Shown: positions 34,222 to 43,808, counted from the stretch's first letter. The stretch: 59,695 bases of DNA from an uncultured Oxalobacter sp. (GCA_905202055.1 CAJKQK010000006.1:1-59695); one strand, 5' to 3'. The notes: a model not told the origin generated them from the sequence alone. Translations and numbers: made by a program.

Positions 34222-34833
34222 ATGATGGTTCTCTATTCAGGAACAACTTGTCCTTTCTCGCAACGTTGCCGGTTTGTCCTCTTCGAAAAGGGAATGGATT
34301 TTGAAATCAGGGATATCGACCTCTTCAACAAACCAGAAGAAATATCGGCCATGAATCCATACGGACAAGTCCCCATTCTTGTTGAACGGGAACTTATCCT
34401 TTACGAATCCAACATCATCAATGAATACATTGACGAGCGTTTTCCGCATCCACAGCTGATGCCTGCCGATCCATTAATGCGTGCCAGAGCACGTCTGATG
34501 CTTTTCAATTGTGAAAAAGAACTGTTCGTCCACGTCAACACGCTTGAAAACGACAAATCAGACAATGCGGCCGTCAATCATGAAAAAGCCCGTGTCCAGA
34601 TCAGGGATTACCTGACAGCCCTTTCTCCACTGTTCCAGAAAAGCAAATACGTTCTCGGCGATGAATTCTCCATGCTGGATGTCGCGCTGGCCCCGTTGCT
34701 CTGGCGTCTGGACTATTACGGAATCGAACTGTCGAAAACCGCCGCTCCATTGATGAAATACGCTGAACGCGTTTTCTCCCGTCCGGCGTACATCGAAGCG
34801 TTGACGCCACCTGAAAAGGTCATGCGCAGATAA
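34222..34833 (+). CDS. sspA: Stringent starvation protein A (SspA)
   Basis: The 203-residue GST-fold protein associates with RNA polymerase in starved or acid-stressed cells. It begins MMVLYSGTTCPFSQRCRFVL, followed by NPYGQVPILVERELILYESN, IINEYIDERFPHPQLMPADP and the C-terminal helical domain (DVALAPLLWRLDYYG). It is not expected to be a glutathione transferase enzyme. Order sspA-sspB is conserved; the genes are 28 bp apart. Confidence 0.95.
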   Translation: MMVLYSGTTCPFSQRCRFVLFEKGMDFEIRDIDLFNKPEEISAMNPYGQVPILVERELILYESNIINEYIDERFPHPQLMPADPLMRARARLMLFNCEKELFVHVNTLENDKSDNAAVNHEKARVQIRDYLTALSPLFQKSKYVLGDEFSMLDVALAPLLWRLDYYGIELSKTAAPLMKYAERVFSRPAYIEALTPPEKVMRR

Positions 34834-34861
34834 ACATTCCCGGATAAAAAAGGGGGGAACC

Positions 34862-35260
34862 GTGGCAGAAATTTCTACAAAACCTTACATGCTTCGCGCC
34901 ATCCATGAATGGTGTATGGACAGTGGCTTCACTCCCTATATAGCGGTACAGGTCACTTCTTCAGTCAAAGTCCCGACGCAGTTTGTGCGCGAGGGCCAGA
35001 TTGTACTGAATATCAGTTACGAAGCGACAAATGCCCTGAAAATGGATAATGCCGCCATTCAGTTCAGGGCACGTTTCGGAGGAGTGCCTCAGGATATTTA
35101 TATTCCTGTTGACAATGTCATCGCCATATACGCCAGTGAAAACGGTCAGGGGATGGCTTTTGAAATGACACAAACACAACCGGAATTCGAGACGGCACCG
35201 GAAACGGATAAAGAACCGACAAAAAAACCGAAACAACCTACCTTAACCAGAATTAAATAA
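34862..35260 (+). CDS. sspB: ClpXP adaptor SspB
   Basis: The 132-residue adaptor delivers ssrA-tagged peptides to the ClpXP protease. The substrate-binding domain carries KPYMLRAIHEWCMDSGFTPY, VLNISYEATNALKMDN and FGGVPQDIYIPVDNVIAIYA. The acidic linker is followed by a C-terminal TKKPKQPTLTRIK, where the last residues resemble the ClpX-docking tail. The start is GTG with a strong GGGGGG site upstream. Confidence 0.94.
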   Translation: MAEISTKPYMLRAIHEWCMDSGFTPYIAVQVTSSVKVPTQFVREGQIVLNISYEATNALKMDNAAIQFRARFGGVPQDIYIPVDNVIAIYASENGQGMAFEMTQTQPEFETAPETDKEPTKKPKQPTLTRIK

Positions 35261-35283
35261 TGTAGAATAACCGTTTTTCAAGT

Positions 35284-35359
35284 GCCGGCTTAGCTCATCT
35301 GGTAGAGCACATGATTTGTAATCATGGGGTGGCGGGTTCAAGTCCTGCAGCCGGCACCA
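35284..35359 (+). tRNA. tRNA-Thr (anticodon UGU)
   Basis: The 76-nt cloverleaf is complete. Acceptor GCCGGCT pairs with AGCCGGC; the D-arm is GCTC...GAGC, the anticodon stem CATGA/TCATG with loop TTTGTAA reading ACA codons, and the T-arm GCGGG/CCTGC around TTCAAGT. The discriminator is A and CCA is encoded. It sits 23 bp after sspB; TAGAAT at 35263-35268 may be its -10 element. I see no integrated element at its 3' end. Confidence 0.95.
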
Positions 35360-35775
35360 CTTTTCTGCAGTTTCAGGTGCTACTGAGTTGATATTGAAAT
35401 GAGATATTACTTGTAATCGGATCTGCTGTTCTTTTATATTTCCTGAGAAGTATCAGACTACTAGACCAATCATTTGAAGTCATAAGTACCGTTTTGTTTG
35501 TTGTGATAAAAAAATCATATTCCTATAGATTTTTTTATTGCGATATTATGTGTTTTTAAAATCCGGTGTTATACTTCGGCGATTTCAGCTTCTGGAGTTT
35601 TCACGTCGCTCATGCGATCAGGTTGCCAGAAGTTCAGATGCTCGCGTTTACCTGGATTGACTGTTATTGAATTAAGCAAGACCGACGACCTGAAATACGC
35701 CGGTTTTCAAATCGAGGCCACGCCCTGAAATATCAGGGGGTTTACAGAGTATTAAACTTATCTGAACAAAGTGCC
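35360..35775 (+). other. 416-bp gene-free region with long structured leader
   Basis: I found no open reading frame with initiation signals. An extended -10 element lies at 35567-35575, leaving a leader of about 190 nt before the CoA-transferase. Potential stems in it are AGCTTCTGG (35587-35595) with CCAGAAGTT (35626-35634), one G-U pair; a nested GTCGC/GCGAT (35605-35618); TGAAA/TTTCA (35691-35709); and CCCTGA/TCAGGG (35723-35738). Confidence 0.5.
35567..35575 (+). promoter_or_regulatory. Extended -10 promoter element, CoA-transferase gene
   Basis: TGT-TATACT fits the extended -10 consensus (TG, one base, hexamer at 35570-35575). I cannot pick a clear -35 hexamer. The start site would be near 35582. 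Confidence 0.45.
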
Positions 35776-37302
35776 ATGAATACTGATGTTTTGCAAAAAC
35801 GCATTCGTTTGCCTGAATTAAGAAAAAAGGTGACAAGCCCGGAAGCCGCCGCTGAATTTATCAAGGACGGCATGAAGGTGGGCATGAGCGGTTTTACGCT
35901 AGCCGGTTCTGTAAAAAGCGTTCCTCATGCCATCGTCAAACGGGCTGCGACACATCCTCTAAAAATTTCCGTTGTCACGGGTGCATCACTGGGTAACGAC
36001 GTTGACAGTGCCATGGCCAATGCCGGCATTATGTCCAAACGCGCGCCGTTCCAGACTGACCGCACCTTGCGCAATGCCATCAACCGTGGCGAAGTCATGT
36101 ATGTTGACAATCACCTGTCGGAAACCGGTGAACAGCTGCGCAAGCAACAGGTCAAAAAAGTTGACGTTGCCATCCTTGAAGCCGTTTCCATTACCGAAAA
36201 TGGCGAAATCATTCCAACGGCCTCCGTCGGCAACAATGAAATCTTTGCGGAAACGGCTGACAAAGTCATTATCGAGCTTAATCTCAGCTATCCTCTGGAA
36301 ATGGAAGGTGCACACGATATTTACTGCGCTACCCACTTCCCGACTGCCGTCCCCATCAATATCATGAAGCCAAGCGATCGGGCCGGCTCCATCGGCATTC
36401 GTATTCCGCCAGAAAAAATTGCAGCCATCGTCATCACTGACGAGATGGACACACCGTCCCAGAACCTGCCACCCGATGCCGAAACGGCGCAGATCGCAGG
36501 ACATCTGATCGAATTTTTCAAGAACGAAATCAAGCAAGGTCGCCTCACGGAAAGTCTGCGTCCTTTGCAGGCAGGTATCGGCACCATCGCCAACGCTGTC
36601 ATGTCCGGCCTGAAGACCGGACCGTTCAAACACCTGACCATGTATTCGGAAGTCATGCAGGATTCGACTTTCGAGCTGATCGATGCAGGCATGATGGACT
36701 TTGCTGCAGCTACCGCCATTACCCTGTCCGACAAGAAAAGCAGGGAAGTGTTCGGAAATTTTGCCAAATACAAAGACCATATCCTGCTGCGCCCACAACG
36801 GATTTCGAATCATCCTGAAGTCGTTCAGCGTCTGGGTCTCATCACGATCAATACCGCGCTTGAAGTTGACATCTACGGTCATGTCAATTCGACCCATGTC
36901 ATGGGAACGCATATGATGAACGGTATCGGTGGTTCCGGTGACTTTACCCACAACGCCCATACCGCTATTTTCGTCACCAAATCGGTCGCAAAAGATGGCC
37001 TGATTTCCAGTATCGTGCCGATGGTTCCGCATGTCGATCATACCGAACACGATGTGGACATTCTGGTTACCGAAGTTGGTCTTGCCGATTTGCGCGGACT
37101 GGCTCCACGTGAACGTGCCCAGGCAATTATCAATAATTGCGTTCAGGGTGAATACAAGACCATGCTCCAGGAATATGTGGCAGAAGCCAATCTGCGTGGC
37201 GGCCAAACCCCCCATGTTCTGGAAAAAGCATTGTCATGGCACCAGCGTCTTTATGAAACCGGTTCCATGAAAGACGAAGTCAAGCTTACTCAAGTTGCCT
37301 AA
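35776..37302 (+). CDS. Acetyl-CoA hydrolase/succinate CoA-transferase family enzyme
   Basis: The 508-residue class I CoA-transferase has two domains. The probable catalytic glutamate is E292 in LTMYSEVMQDSTFEL, and the CoA-binding loop is NGIGGSGDFTHNAHTAIF. IVPMVPHVDHTEHDVDILVT and the GLAPRERAQAII segment match succinyl-CoA:acetate CoA-transferases (Cat1/AarC-like). It should exchange CoA between acyl donors and short carboxylates, possibly feeding acetate, succinate or other acid metabolism in an anaerobe; the true substrate pair cannot be read off. The start lacks a good ribosome site. The gene stands alone with its own terminator. Confidence 0.88.
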   Translation: MNTDVLQKRIRLPELRKKVTSPEAAAEFIKDGMKVGMSGFTLAGSVKSVPHAIVKRAATHPLKISVVTGASLGNDVDSAMANAGIMSKRAPFQTDRTLRNAINRGEVMYVDNHLSETGEQLRKQQVKKVDVAILEAVSITENGEIIPTASVGNNEIFAETADKVIIELNLSYPLEMEGAHDIYCATHFPTAVPINIMKPSDRAGSIGIRIPPEKIAAIVITDEMDTPSQNLPPDAETAQIAGHLIEFFKNEIKQGRLTESLRPLQAGIGTIANAVMSGLKTGPFKHLTMYSEVMQDSTFELIDAGMMDFAAATAITLSDKKSREVFGNFAKYKDHILLRPQRISNHPEVVQRLGLITINTALEVDIYGHVNSTHVMGTHMMNGIGGSGDFTHNAHTAIFVTKSVAKDGLISSIVPMVPHVDHTEHDVDILVTEVGLADLRGLAPRERAQAIINNCVQGEYKTMLQEYVAEANLRGGQTPHVLEKALSWHQRLYETGSMKDEVKLTQVA

Positions 37303-37311
37303 AGAGGGTCC

Positions 37312-37353
37312 GGGGTCATTCGGTTTGAAGAATGGCCCCGTGGCTTTTTTCTT
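37312..37353 (+). terminator. Terminator after the CoA-transferase gene
   Basis: GGGGTCATTC (37312-37321) pairs with GAATGGCCCC (37330-37339), one G-U pair, over an 8-nt loop. A T-run at 37345-37350 follows. It begins 10 bp after the stop. Confidence 0.85.
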
Positions 37354-37402
37354 TTCGCCCATGTTCAGGCGTCCGTTCAACCCGCTTCGATGTCCCTGCT
37401 TT

Positions 37403-39529
37403 TCATGACTTCTCAGGGCTCGCCATTCTGCCGGACATGAATGTCTTTTCAAACTTTTCAACGTCAATTGGCCTGGAATAGTAATATCCCTGACCGAAGT
37501 TGCAGTTGAACTCTTTCAAGAGAAGATGTTGTTTTTCCGTTTCGATCCCTTCTGCCAGCGACGCAACCGCGTTCATCTCGCGGCAGATATTGATCGAATG
37601 TTTCAGTAAAATCCTCGATTTTTCGTTATTTTCGATTTCATCGATCAATTGCTTGTCGATCTTGATCATGTCGAAATCGATAAGTGTGAGAATAGCAAAA
37701 TCCGAATATTGGGAACCGAAATCATCGAGCGACAAGGTAAAACCCGCCGATTTAATGGATTTAGATAGCGAAATCAATGTAGATGACTCCATTTTACTGG
37801 TACTTTCGGTCACTTCTATATCAATCAGGCCATGAGGGGTATTGTATTTGTCACACACCGCTACCAGTTTTTCAACGATACCGTCTTCCATCAATGTGAT
37901 TCGTGAAAGGTTGACTGAAACCGGTATGCGTTCATATCCCTTGTTTTTCCATTCCGAAAGCAGCTGACAGACTCTTTCAAGGACATACAGATCAATGTGC
38001 CGGATAATGCTTTCTTCTTCCAGTAACGGCACGAACCGGGAAGGCATGATCAGTTTTCCTGTTGCGTCCTGCCTGCGAATCAATGCTTCCGCTCCACAAA
38101 CATCCATTGTTTCCAAATTGACCTTGGGTTGCAGATGAATGAGGTATTCGCCTTCTTTAATGGCTGCCAGCAATTTGACTGTCATATCCGCCCGATAGGA
38201 CAGGTTTCCATGTTTTGTGGAACTGTAATAGGACTGCTTGTTGATATACATGAGCCTGTCTGCATACGAAATCAGGTCTCCCACATCGAAATCGTCCGAT
38301 TTCCAGGTAGATCCGAAAGAGACATTGCAACATTCTTCTTCATTAAACAGCTTGTGAAGCTTTGATACGTCCTCATCGAATGCATCTCTTGCGATATCGA
38401 TACCGAATGCAATAAATTCATCGCCACCAATCCGGAAAACATTGTCTTCAAAAACGAAATTGAGGATATCGGCCGTTTTTACGATCAACTGGTCGCCATA
38501 ATCATGTCCGTACTTGTCATTGGCTTCCTTCAGACCATTGATGTCGAGAAAAACGATGCCAACTGACTTCGGATGGCCTTCTTCCATTTTATGCAGAAAT
38601 TGAATGTACTTATTCCTGTTTCCAAGTCCCGTCAGGGCATCCGTATAACTGAGGTGCTCAAGACGTTGCAAAATTTTTCTTTTCTTGACGTCGGTCTGAA
38701 TGAAATAGGTAATGGACTCGAGCAGGGAAAAATCGCTGGTATAGGCTTTTGGATTATCTATCCCCAAAAACCCGATAATCTTTCCTTCATCGTATAAAGG
38801 CGTTGCCATCAGGCTGTCGATATTCTGTGCCGCAAGCACGTCGTATTCAGGACCTCTTTGCTTGTCAGCGGCATCCAGAGACGATATATAAAAATGACCG
38901 GTCGACTTGAATTGCCTGATCCAGTGATCGATCAATTCAATCGGAACATTCTGGAGGTTATCCAGCTGTGGCGTCACGGCTGAAGAACACCACTCGTACG
39001 TATTGTTGATGATGGCGTTACAGTAATCAAATTCGAAAATATAAGCCCTCCCGGCATCATGAAATTCGCCGATAGTCTGCAGAAGCTGATTGACGGCGAC
39101 TTCGATATTAGGCTCTGTCGATAGATCCCGGATACATTGAAGCAGAATTTCTTCAATCTGCAATTTTCGCTCAATCGTTTTCGTCGCAAGCTGTTTATCC
39201 GTAATATCGGTACAAATTTCGATGCGAACCGTACGTCCATTCCAGGCAAGCAGCTTGTCTTTCAAAAGATAGTAGCGATCGACAACCGGATTCATGAACT
39301 CCCAGGTATAAAAGGAATCCATGCCCAGACGTGAATTCGTACAGAATGGACAAGGATCACTCCGGTTCTGGAGTGCTTCGTAACATTTCCTGTTCCTGAA
39401 ATCAGTGATTCCGAACAGACGCGAACCTTTCTCGTTCATATAGAGCAATTCATAAGTATTGATATCTGCCACGTAAATGAGATCTTCGATTTCATTCATG
39501 ATCGTCAAGATCAATTCCTTGTTCAGCAT
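37403..39529 (-). CDS. PAS-GAF-GGDEF-EAL cyclic-di-GMP protein
   Basis: The 708-residue cytoplasmic protein has no membrane segment. The order is PAS (about 10-110, with cysteines C49, C60 and C63 in a CPFC context), GAF (about 135-285), GGDEF (motif at 368-372, preceded by DALTGLGNRNKY) and EAL (motif at 481-483, with SVNLSR, EVTES, DDFGSQYSD, IKIDK and EGIET). Both catalytic signatures are intact, so synthesis, hydrolysis or both are possible. The RxxD inhibitory site five residues before GGDEF is absent. ATG 39529 has GGAG 6 nt upstream; an open extension upstream lacks this. It is divergent from kdp. Confidence 0.9.
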   Translation of the reverse strand: MLNKELILTIMNEIEDLIYVADINTYELLYMNEKGSRLFGITDFRNRKCYEALQNRSDPCPFCTNSRLGMDSFYTWEFMNPVVDRYYLLKDKLLAWNGRTVRIEICTDITDKQLATKTIERKLQIEEILLQCIRDLSTEPNIEVAVNQLLQTIGEFHDAGRAYIFEFDYCNAIINNTYEWCSSAVTPQLDNLQNVPIELIDHWIRQFKSTGHFYISSLDAADKQRGPEYDVLAAQNIDSLMATPLYDEGKIIGFLGIDNPKAYTSDFSLLESITYFIQTDVKKRKILQRLEHLSYTDALTGLGNRNKYIQFLHKMEEGHPKSVGIVFLDINGLKEANDKYGHDYGDQLIVKTADILNFVFEDNVFRIGGDEFIAFGIDIARDAFDEDVSKLHKLFNEEECCNVSFGSTWKSDDFDVGDLISYADRLMYINKQSYYSSTKHGNLSYRADMTVKLLAAIKEGEYLIHLQPKVNLETMDVCGAEALIRRQDATGKLIMPSRFVPLLEEESIIRHIDLYVLERVCQLLSEWKNKGYERIPVSVNLSRITLMEDGIVEKLVAVCDKYNTPHGLIDIEVTESTSKMESSTLISLSKSIKSAGFTLSLDDFGSQYSDFAILTLIDFDMIKIDKQLIDEIENNEKSRILLKHSINICREMNAVASLAEGIETEKQHLLLKEFNCNFGQGYYYSRPIDVEKFEKTFMSGRMASPEKS

Positions 39530-39828
39530 AAGCTCCAATCTCTCGAATCCGGTGACATATCCAATAAGGCAAATGAAAAATGCCCTTATCCTGCCAGTTT
39601 GTGCAAGTCGCTTGATTACCTGATGGCAACTTCCCAGATGATACATGAGTCGATTGTTTTTTTCACACCCATCCCGGCTTCTTTTCAAACATGCTTTCTT
39701 GATACTTTCTTGATTCCCTGTCAAAGAGTCTTTTCATTTTCTTGATCCCATCCTTCGTAACATATGAACTGAAATCATCGCTTCACGTTTTTTATTTTTT
39801 TACGTCGTAGAGGAAAGAAGAGGGATAC

Positions 39829-39921
39829 ATGGACGGATTGATTGTTTTTGCGGCCATTCTGGCCGTCCTGTTGTTCATTTACCTGATTGCCGTTCTGCTG
39901 CGACCGGAGGACTTCTCATGA
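39829..39921 (+). CDS. kdpF: KdpF small membrane subunit
   Basis: The 30-residue, single-helix peptide (FAAILAVLLFIYLIAVLLRP core) closely resembles KdpF, which stabilises the KdpABC complex. It starts at ATG 39829, preceded by AGAGGG, and ends in an ATGA overlap with kdpA. It is short enough to be missed by ordinary gene calling. Confidence 0.9.
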   Translation: MDGLIVFAAILAVLLFIYLIAVLLRPEDFS

Positions 39922-41711
39922 CATCTCAGGCATGGATGTTGATCGTATTTTTTACGCTTGCCCTGTTTATTCTCGCCTGGCCAGTCGGCAAGGTGATCGA
40001 TGTCGTTTTGAGCGGCCGGTTCAGACTGGGCAGTTTCATAGAAAAACCGTTTTACAGACTGTTGGGAATTGACCCCCGGACAGAAACGGGATGGGTTTCT
40101 TATTGTATCGGGCTCGTGATTTTCAACCTGCTCGGTCTTTTGCTGGTATTCGTCATCCAGAAATTCCAGCTTTATCTTCCTTTCAACCCGCAGGAATTTT
40201 CCGGTGTTTCGACGGATTCATCGCTTAATACGGCCGTCAGTTTCGTCACCAATACCAACTGGCAGGGCTATAGCGGTGAATCGGCGATGAGTTACTTCAC
40301 CCAGATGATGGCTCTGACCGTCCAGAATTTTCTGTCAGCAGCCACCGGCATCGTCGTCGTGATCGCCCTGATCCGTGGATTCGCCAGAAAATCCGCCAGA
40401 ACCATTGGAAACGTCTGGGTTGACCTGACGAGAACGACGCTCTGGATTCTGTTGCCGCTCTCCATCATTTTTTCTGTGCTGTTTGCCGGACAGGGCGTCT
40501 TGCAGAACCTGTCTCCATACACGACGGTACAGACAGTAGAAAGCCTGAACTGGCGGGTTCCTGCCACTTCTACGGAAGGTGAAACCTTTCCGGATGCAAA
40601 CGGACAGACAAAGCTGGAAACCGTTCATTCGCAGACACAGACCTTGCCTATGGGTCCGGTGGCATCACAGCTTTCCATCAAATTGCTGGGCACTAACGGG
40701 GGCGGTTTTTTCAACGCCAATTCCGCGCATCCGTTTGAAAATCCGACACCTTTATCGAACTTTTTGCAAATGATCTGCATTTTCCTGATCCCGGCCGCCT
40801 TATGCTTCACTTTCGGACGGATGGCCGGTGACATGCGTCAGGGAATTGCCGTTATGACCGCCATGTACCTGATCTTTATTGTCTTTGCCATAGCCGTCAT
40901 CTATTTCGAACAAATGGGCAACCCTGTCCTGTCGCGATTGGGTATCGACCAGATGGCAAGCATTGCCCAGGCAGGTGGCAATATGGAAGGTAAGGAAATC
41001 AGGCTAGGTATTGTCGGAACCGGCCTGTTTGCAGCCGTCACCACAGGCGCCTCCTGCGGCGCGGTCAACGCGATGATGGATTCTCTGACTCCGCTCGGTG
41101 GTGCAGTTCCCCTGATTCTGATGCAACTGGGCGAAGTGGTATTCGGAGGTGTCGGCACCGGCCTTTACAACATGCTTGTATTCGCCATTATGGCGGTCTT
41201 CATTGCCGGTCTCATGATTGGCAGAACGCCGGAATATCTTGGCAAGAAGATCGAGGTTTTCGATATGAAAATGGCCTGCATAGCCATTTTGCTTACCCCG
41301 TTGGTCGTCCTGCCTGGAACAGCAGTGGCAGCCATGACAAGCGCCGGAATTGCGGGCGTCCTCAATCCGGGACCGCATGGATTCACTGAAATCCTGTACG
41401 CCTTCACTTCCGCCGCCAATAACAACGGCAGTGCATTTGCCGGGTTGTCTGCCAACACGCCATTTTATAACTACATGCTGGCAGCTGCCATGTGGCTGGG
41501 CCGATTCGGCGGAATCATCCCTGTTCTGGCTATCGCAGGCTCGATGGCAGCCAAAAAGAAAGTGGCCGTCACCAGCGGTACGCTTCCGACACATGGTCTG
41601 TTGTTCATCACTTTGCTGATTATGACGGTACTTCTGATCGGCTTGTTGAATTACGTTCCATCACTGGCTCTGGGCCCGGTTGTCGAACACCTGATGTTAT
41701 GGGCTCACTAA
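39918..41711 (+). CDS. kdpA: Potassium-translocating subunit KdpA
   Basis: The 597-residue channel-like subunit belongs to the superfamily of K+ transporters, with four pore-loop repeats. Selectivity-filter regions include SFVTNTNWQGYSGE, LGTNGGGFFNANSAHPFENP, and the late TSAANNNGSAFAGL. It binds K+ with high affinity and passes it to KdpB. It overlaps kdpF and is 12 bp from the kdpB ATG. Confidence 0.97.
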   Translation: MTSQAWMLIVFFTLALFILAWPVGKVIDVVLSGRFRLGSFIEKPFYRLLGIDPRTETGWVSYCIGLVIFNLLGLLLVFVIQKFQLYLPFNPQEFSGVSTDSSLNTAVSFVTNTNWQGYSGESAMSYFTQMMALTVQNFLSAATGIVVVIALIRGFARKSARTIGNVWVDLTRTTLWILLPLSIIFSVLFAGQGVLQNLSPYTTVQTVESLNWRVPATSTEGETFPDANGQTKLETVHSQTQTLPMGPVASQLSIKLLGTNGGGFFNANSAHPFENPTPLSNFLQMICIFLIPAALCFTFGRMAGDMRQGIAVMTAMYLIFIVFAIAVIYFEQMGNPVLSRLGIDQMASIAQAGGNMEGKEIRLGIVGTGLFAAVTTGASCGAVNAMMDSLTPLGGAVPLILMQLGEVVFGGVGTGLYNMLVFAIMAVFIAGLMIGRTPEYLGKKIEVFDMKMACIAILLTPLVVLPGTAVAAMTSAGIAGVLNPGPHGFTEILYAFTSAANNNGSAFAGLSANTPFYNYMLAAAMWLGRFGGIIPVLAIAGSMAAKKKVAVTSGTLPTHGLLFITLLIMTVLLIGLLNYVPSLALGPVVEHLMLWAH

Positions 41712-41723
41712 GGAGTGAAAATC

Positions 41724-43790
41724 ATGACTCGCAAGACTTTACCTTTATTTGATTCGGCACTTCTCATGCCTGCCATTGGCGAGGCTTTCAAAAAACTGAA
41801 CCCGCGTGTCCAGTTACGCAACCCGGTTATGTTTGTCGTATACATCGGCAGCATTTTCACTATCGTGCTGACTTGTCTTCAATTCAACTTTTTGACGCTG
41901 GGCATTTCCCTGTGGCTATGGTTCACTGTTCTATTTGCCAACTTTGCCGAAGCGCTGGCGGAAGGCCGTAGCAAGGCTCAGGCGGCCAGTTTGCGCAGCC
42001 TGAAAAAGACAATCTGGGCAAAACATATACTGGGTATTTTCACACCCGGTGCTGCCTTGAATGCGGTGCCATACCAGCTCGTTGAATCCGGTAATCTGCG
42101 AAAAAACGATCTGGTTCTTGTCCCGGCAGGCGATTTCATTCCTGCCGACGGTGAAATCGTGGATGGATCGGCCTCGGTCGATGAAAGCGCCATCACCGGC
42201 GAATCGGCTCCTGTCATCCGTGAATCGGGCGGCGACTTTTCAGCTGTCACCGGCGGCACGAAAGTATTGTCCGACTGCATTGTTGTCAGAGTCACAGTCA
42301 ATCCCGGCGAAACCTTCGTTGACCGGATGATCGCCATGGTCGAAAACGCAAAACGTCAGAAAACACCGAATGAAATCGCCCTGACGATTCTTCTGGTTGC
42401 CCTGACAATCGTGTTTCTGGGCGTTGTCGTCACACTACTGCCTTTTTCGGAATTTTCCGTACTTCAATCCGGCATGGGACATCCTGTCAGTCTCATCGTG
42501 CTGGTTGCATTACTGGTCTGTCTGATTCCAACGACAATTGCCGGACTGCTTTCGGCGATCGGTGTCGCAGGCATGAGCCGACTGATGCAAACGAATGTCA
42601 TTGCCACATCGGGACGTGCCGTCGAAGCGGCAGGGGATGTCGATGTCCTCTTGCTGGACAAGACCGGAACGATCACACTCGGCAGCCGGCAGGCCAGCTG
42701 TTTCATTCCTGTTTCCGGCATAAGCGAAACCGAACTGGCTGATGCTGCCCGTCTGGCCTCACTTGCCGATGAAACACCGGAAGGCCGGAGTATCGTCACA
42801 CTCGCAAAAGAAAAATACCAGTTGAGCGATATGAAAGAAACGGATCAGGGAACGGTTTTTATTCCGTTTACTGCCCAGACCCGAATGAGCGGCGTCAATC
42901 TTGCTGATGGCCGGAAAATCAGAAAGGGAGCCTCTGACGCAATCAAAAAATATACCGAAGCGCTTGGCAATCCGTATCCCCATTCTCTCCAGTCGATTGT
43001 CGATGAAGTGGCACTTTCGGGTAGCACTCCGCTGGTCGTCGCTGAAAACGGTAAACCTCTGGGTGTCGTCGAACTGAAAGATGTCGTTAAAACCGGCATC
43101 AGGGAACGATTTGCCGAATTGCGTCAAATGGGTATCAAAACGGTCATGATCACCGGTGACAACCGCCTGACCGCAGCGGCTATCGCCGCAGAAGCAGGGG
43201 TTGACGACTTTCTGGCTGAAGCCACTCCTGAGGCCAAACTGCAACTGATACGCGATTATCAGGCCGAAGGGCATCTGGTCGCCATGACAGGCGACGGCAC
43301 GAATGACGCACCTGCGCTGGCACAGGCGGATGTGGCCGTTGCCATGAATTCAGGCACCCAGGCAGCCAAGGAAGCGGGCAATATGGTCGATCTGGACAGC
43401 AACCCGACCAAGCTGATTGAAATTGTCGAAACAGGCAAACAAATGCTGATTACCCGCGGCTCGTTGACCACATTCAGCATTGCGAACGATATCGCCAAAT
43501 ATTTCGCCATCGTTCCAGCCGCTTTTGTGGCGACGTATCCCCAGCTGGAAGCCCTGAATCTGATGAGACTGGCAAGTCCGGCTTCCGCGATTTTAAGCGC
43601 CGTCATTTTCAATGCGGTCATCATCATCTTTCTGATTCCGCTCGCTTTGAAAGGCGTCAAATACCGTCCGGTAGGTGCCGCTGCCCTGTTGCGCCGCAAT
43701 CTGATGGTTTACGGACTGGGCGGCATCATCACCCCGTTCATCGGCATCAAACTGATCGATTTATTCCTTTCCTTTTCCGGGCTGATTTGA
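41724..43790 (+). CDS. kdpB: Potassium-transporting P-type ATPase KdpB
   Basis: This 688-residue P-type ATPase drives K+ uptake through KdpA. It has the TGES motif at 158-161, the phosphorylated aspartate D312 in DKTGT, and TGDGTNDAPALAQADVAVAM near the hinge, followed by the NSGTQAAKEAGNMVDLDS segment. I chose ATG 41724 because AAGGAG is 9 nt upstream; a GTG three codons earlier falls on that site. Confidence 0.97.
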   Translation: MTRKTLPLFDSALLMPAIGEAFKKLNPRVQLRNPVMFVVYIGSIFTIVLTCLQFNFLTLGISLWLWFTVLFANFAEALAEGRSKAQAASLRSLKKTIWAKHILGIFTPGAALNAVPYQLVESGNLRKNDLVLVPAGDFIPADGEIVDGSASVDESAITGESAPVIRESGGDFSAVTGGTKVLSDCIVVRVTVNPGETFVDRMIAMVENAKRQKTPNEIALTILLVALTIVFLGVVVTLLPFSEFSVLQSGMGHPVSLIVLVALLVCLIPTTIAGLLSAIGVAGMSRLMQTNVIATSGRAVEAAGDVDVLLLDKTGTITLGSRQASCFIPVSGISETELADAARLASLADETPEGRSIVTLAKEKYQLSDMKETDQGTVFIPFTAQTRMSGVNLADGRKIRKGASDAIKKYTEALGNPYPHSLQSIVDEVALSGSTPLVVAENGKPLGVVELKDVVKTGIRERFAELRQMGIKTVMITGDNRLTAAAIAAEAGVDDFLAEATPEAKLQLIRDYQAEGHLVAMTGDGTNDAPALAQADVAVAMNSGTQAAKEAGNMVDLDSNPTKLIEIVETGKQMLITRGSLTTFSIANDIAKYFAIVPAAFVATYPQLEALNLMRLASPASAILSAVIFNAVIIIFLIPLALKGVKYRPVGAAALLRRNLMVYGLGGIITPFIGIKLIDLFLSFSGLI

Positions 43791-43808
43791 AAAACAGGAG
43801 TCAATATT

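Noticed and set aside
35284..35775. Possible mobile-element insertion at tRNA-Thr
   Set aside because: tRNA 3' ends are common integration sites, but I see no integrase, no repeated tRNA end and no change in gene character downstream.
35986..37215. Long open frame antisense to the CoA-transferase gene (409 codons)
   Set aside because: The sense strand encodes a complete recognisable enzyme. The antisense product is rich in His, Asp and Gly without any domain, a usual by-product of codon bias.
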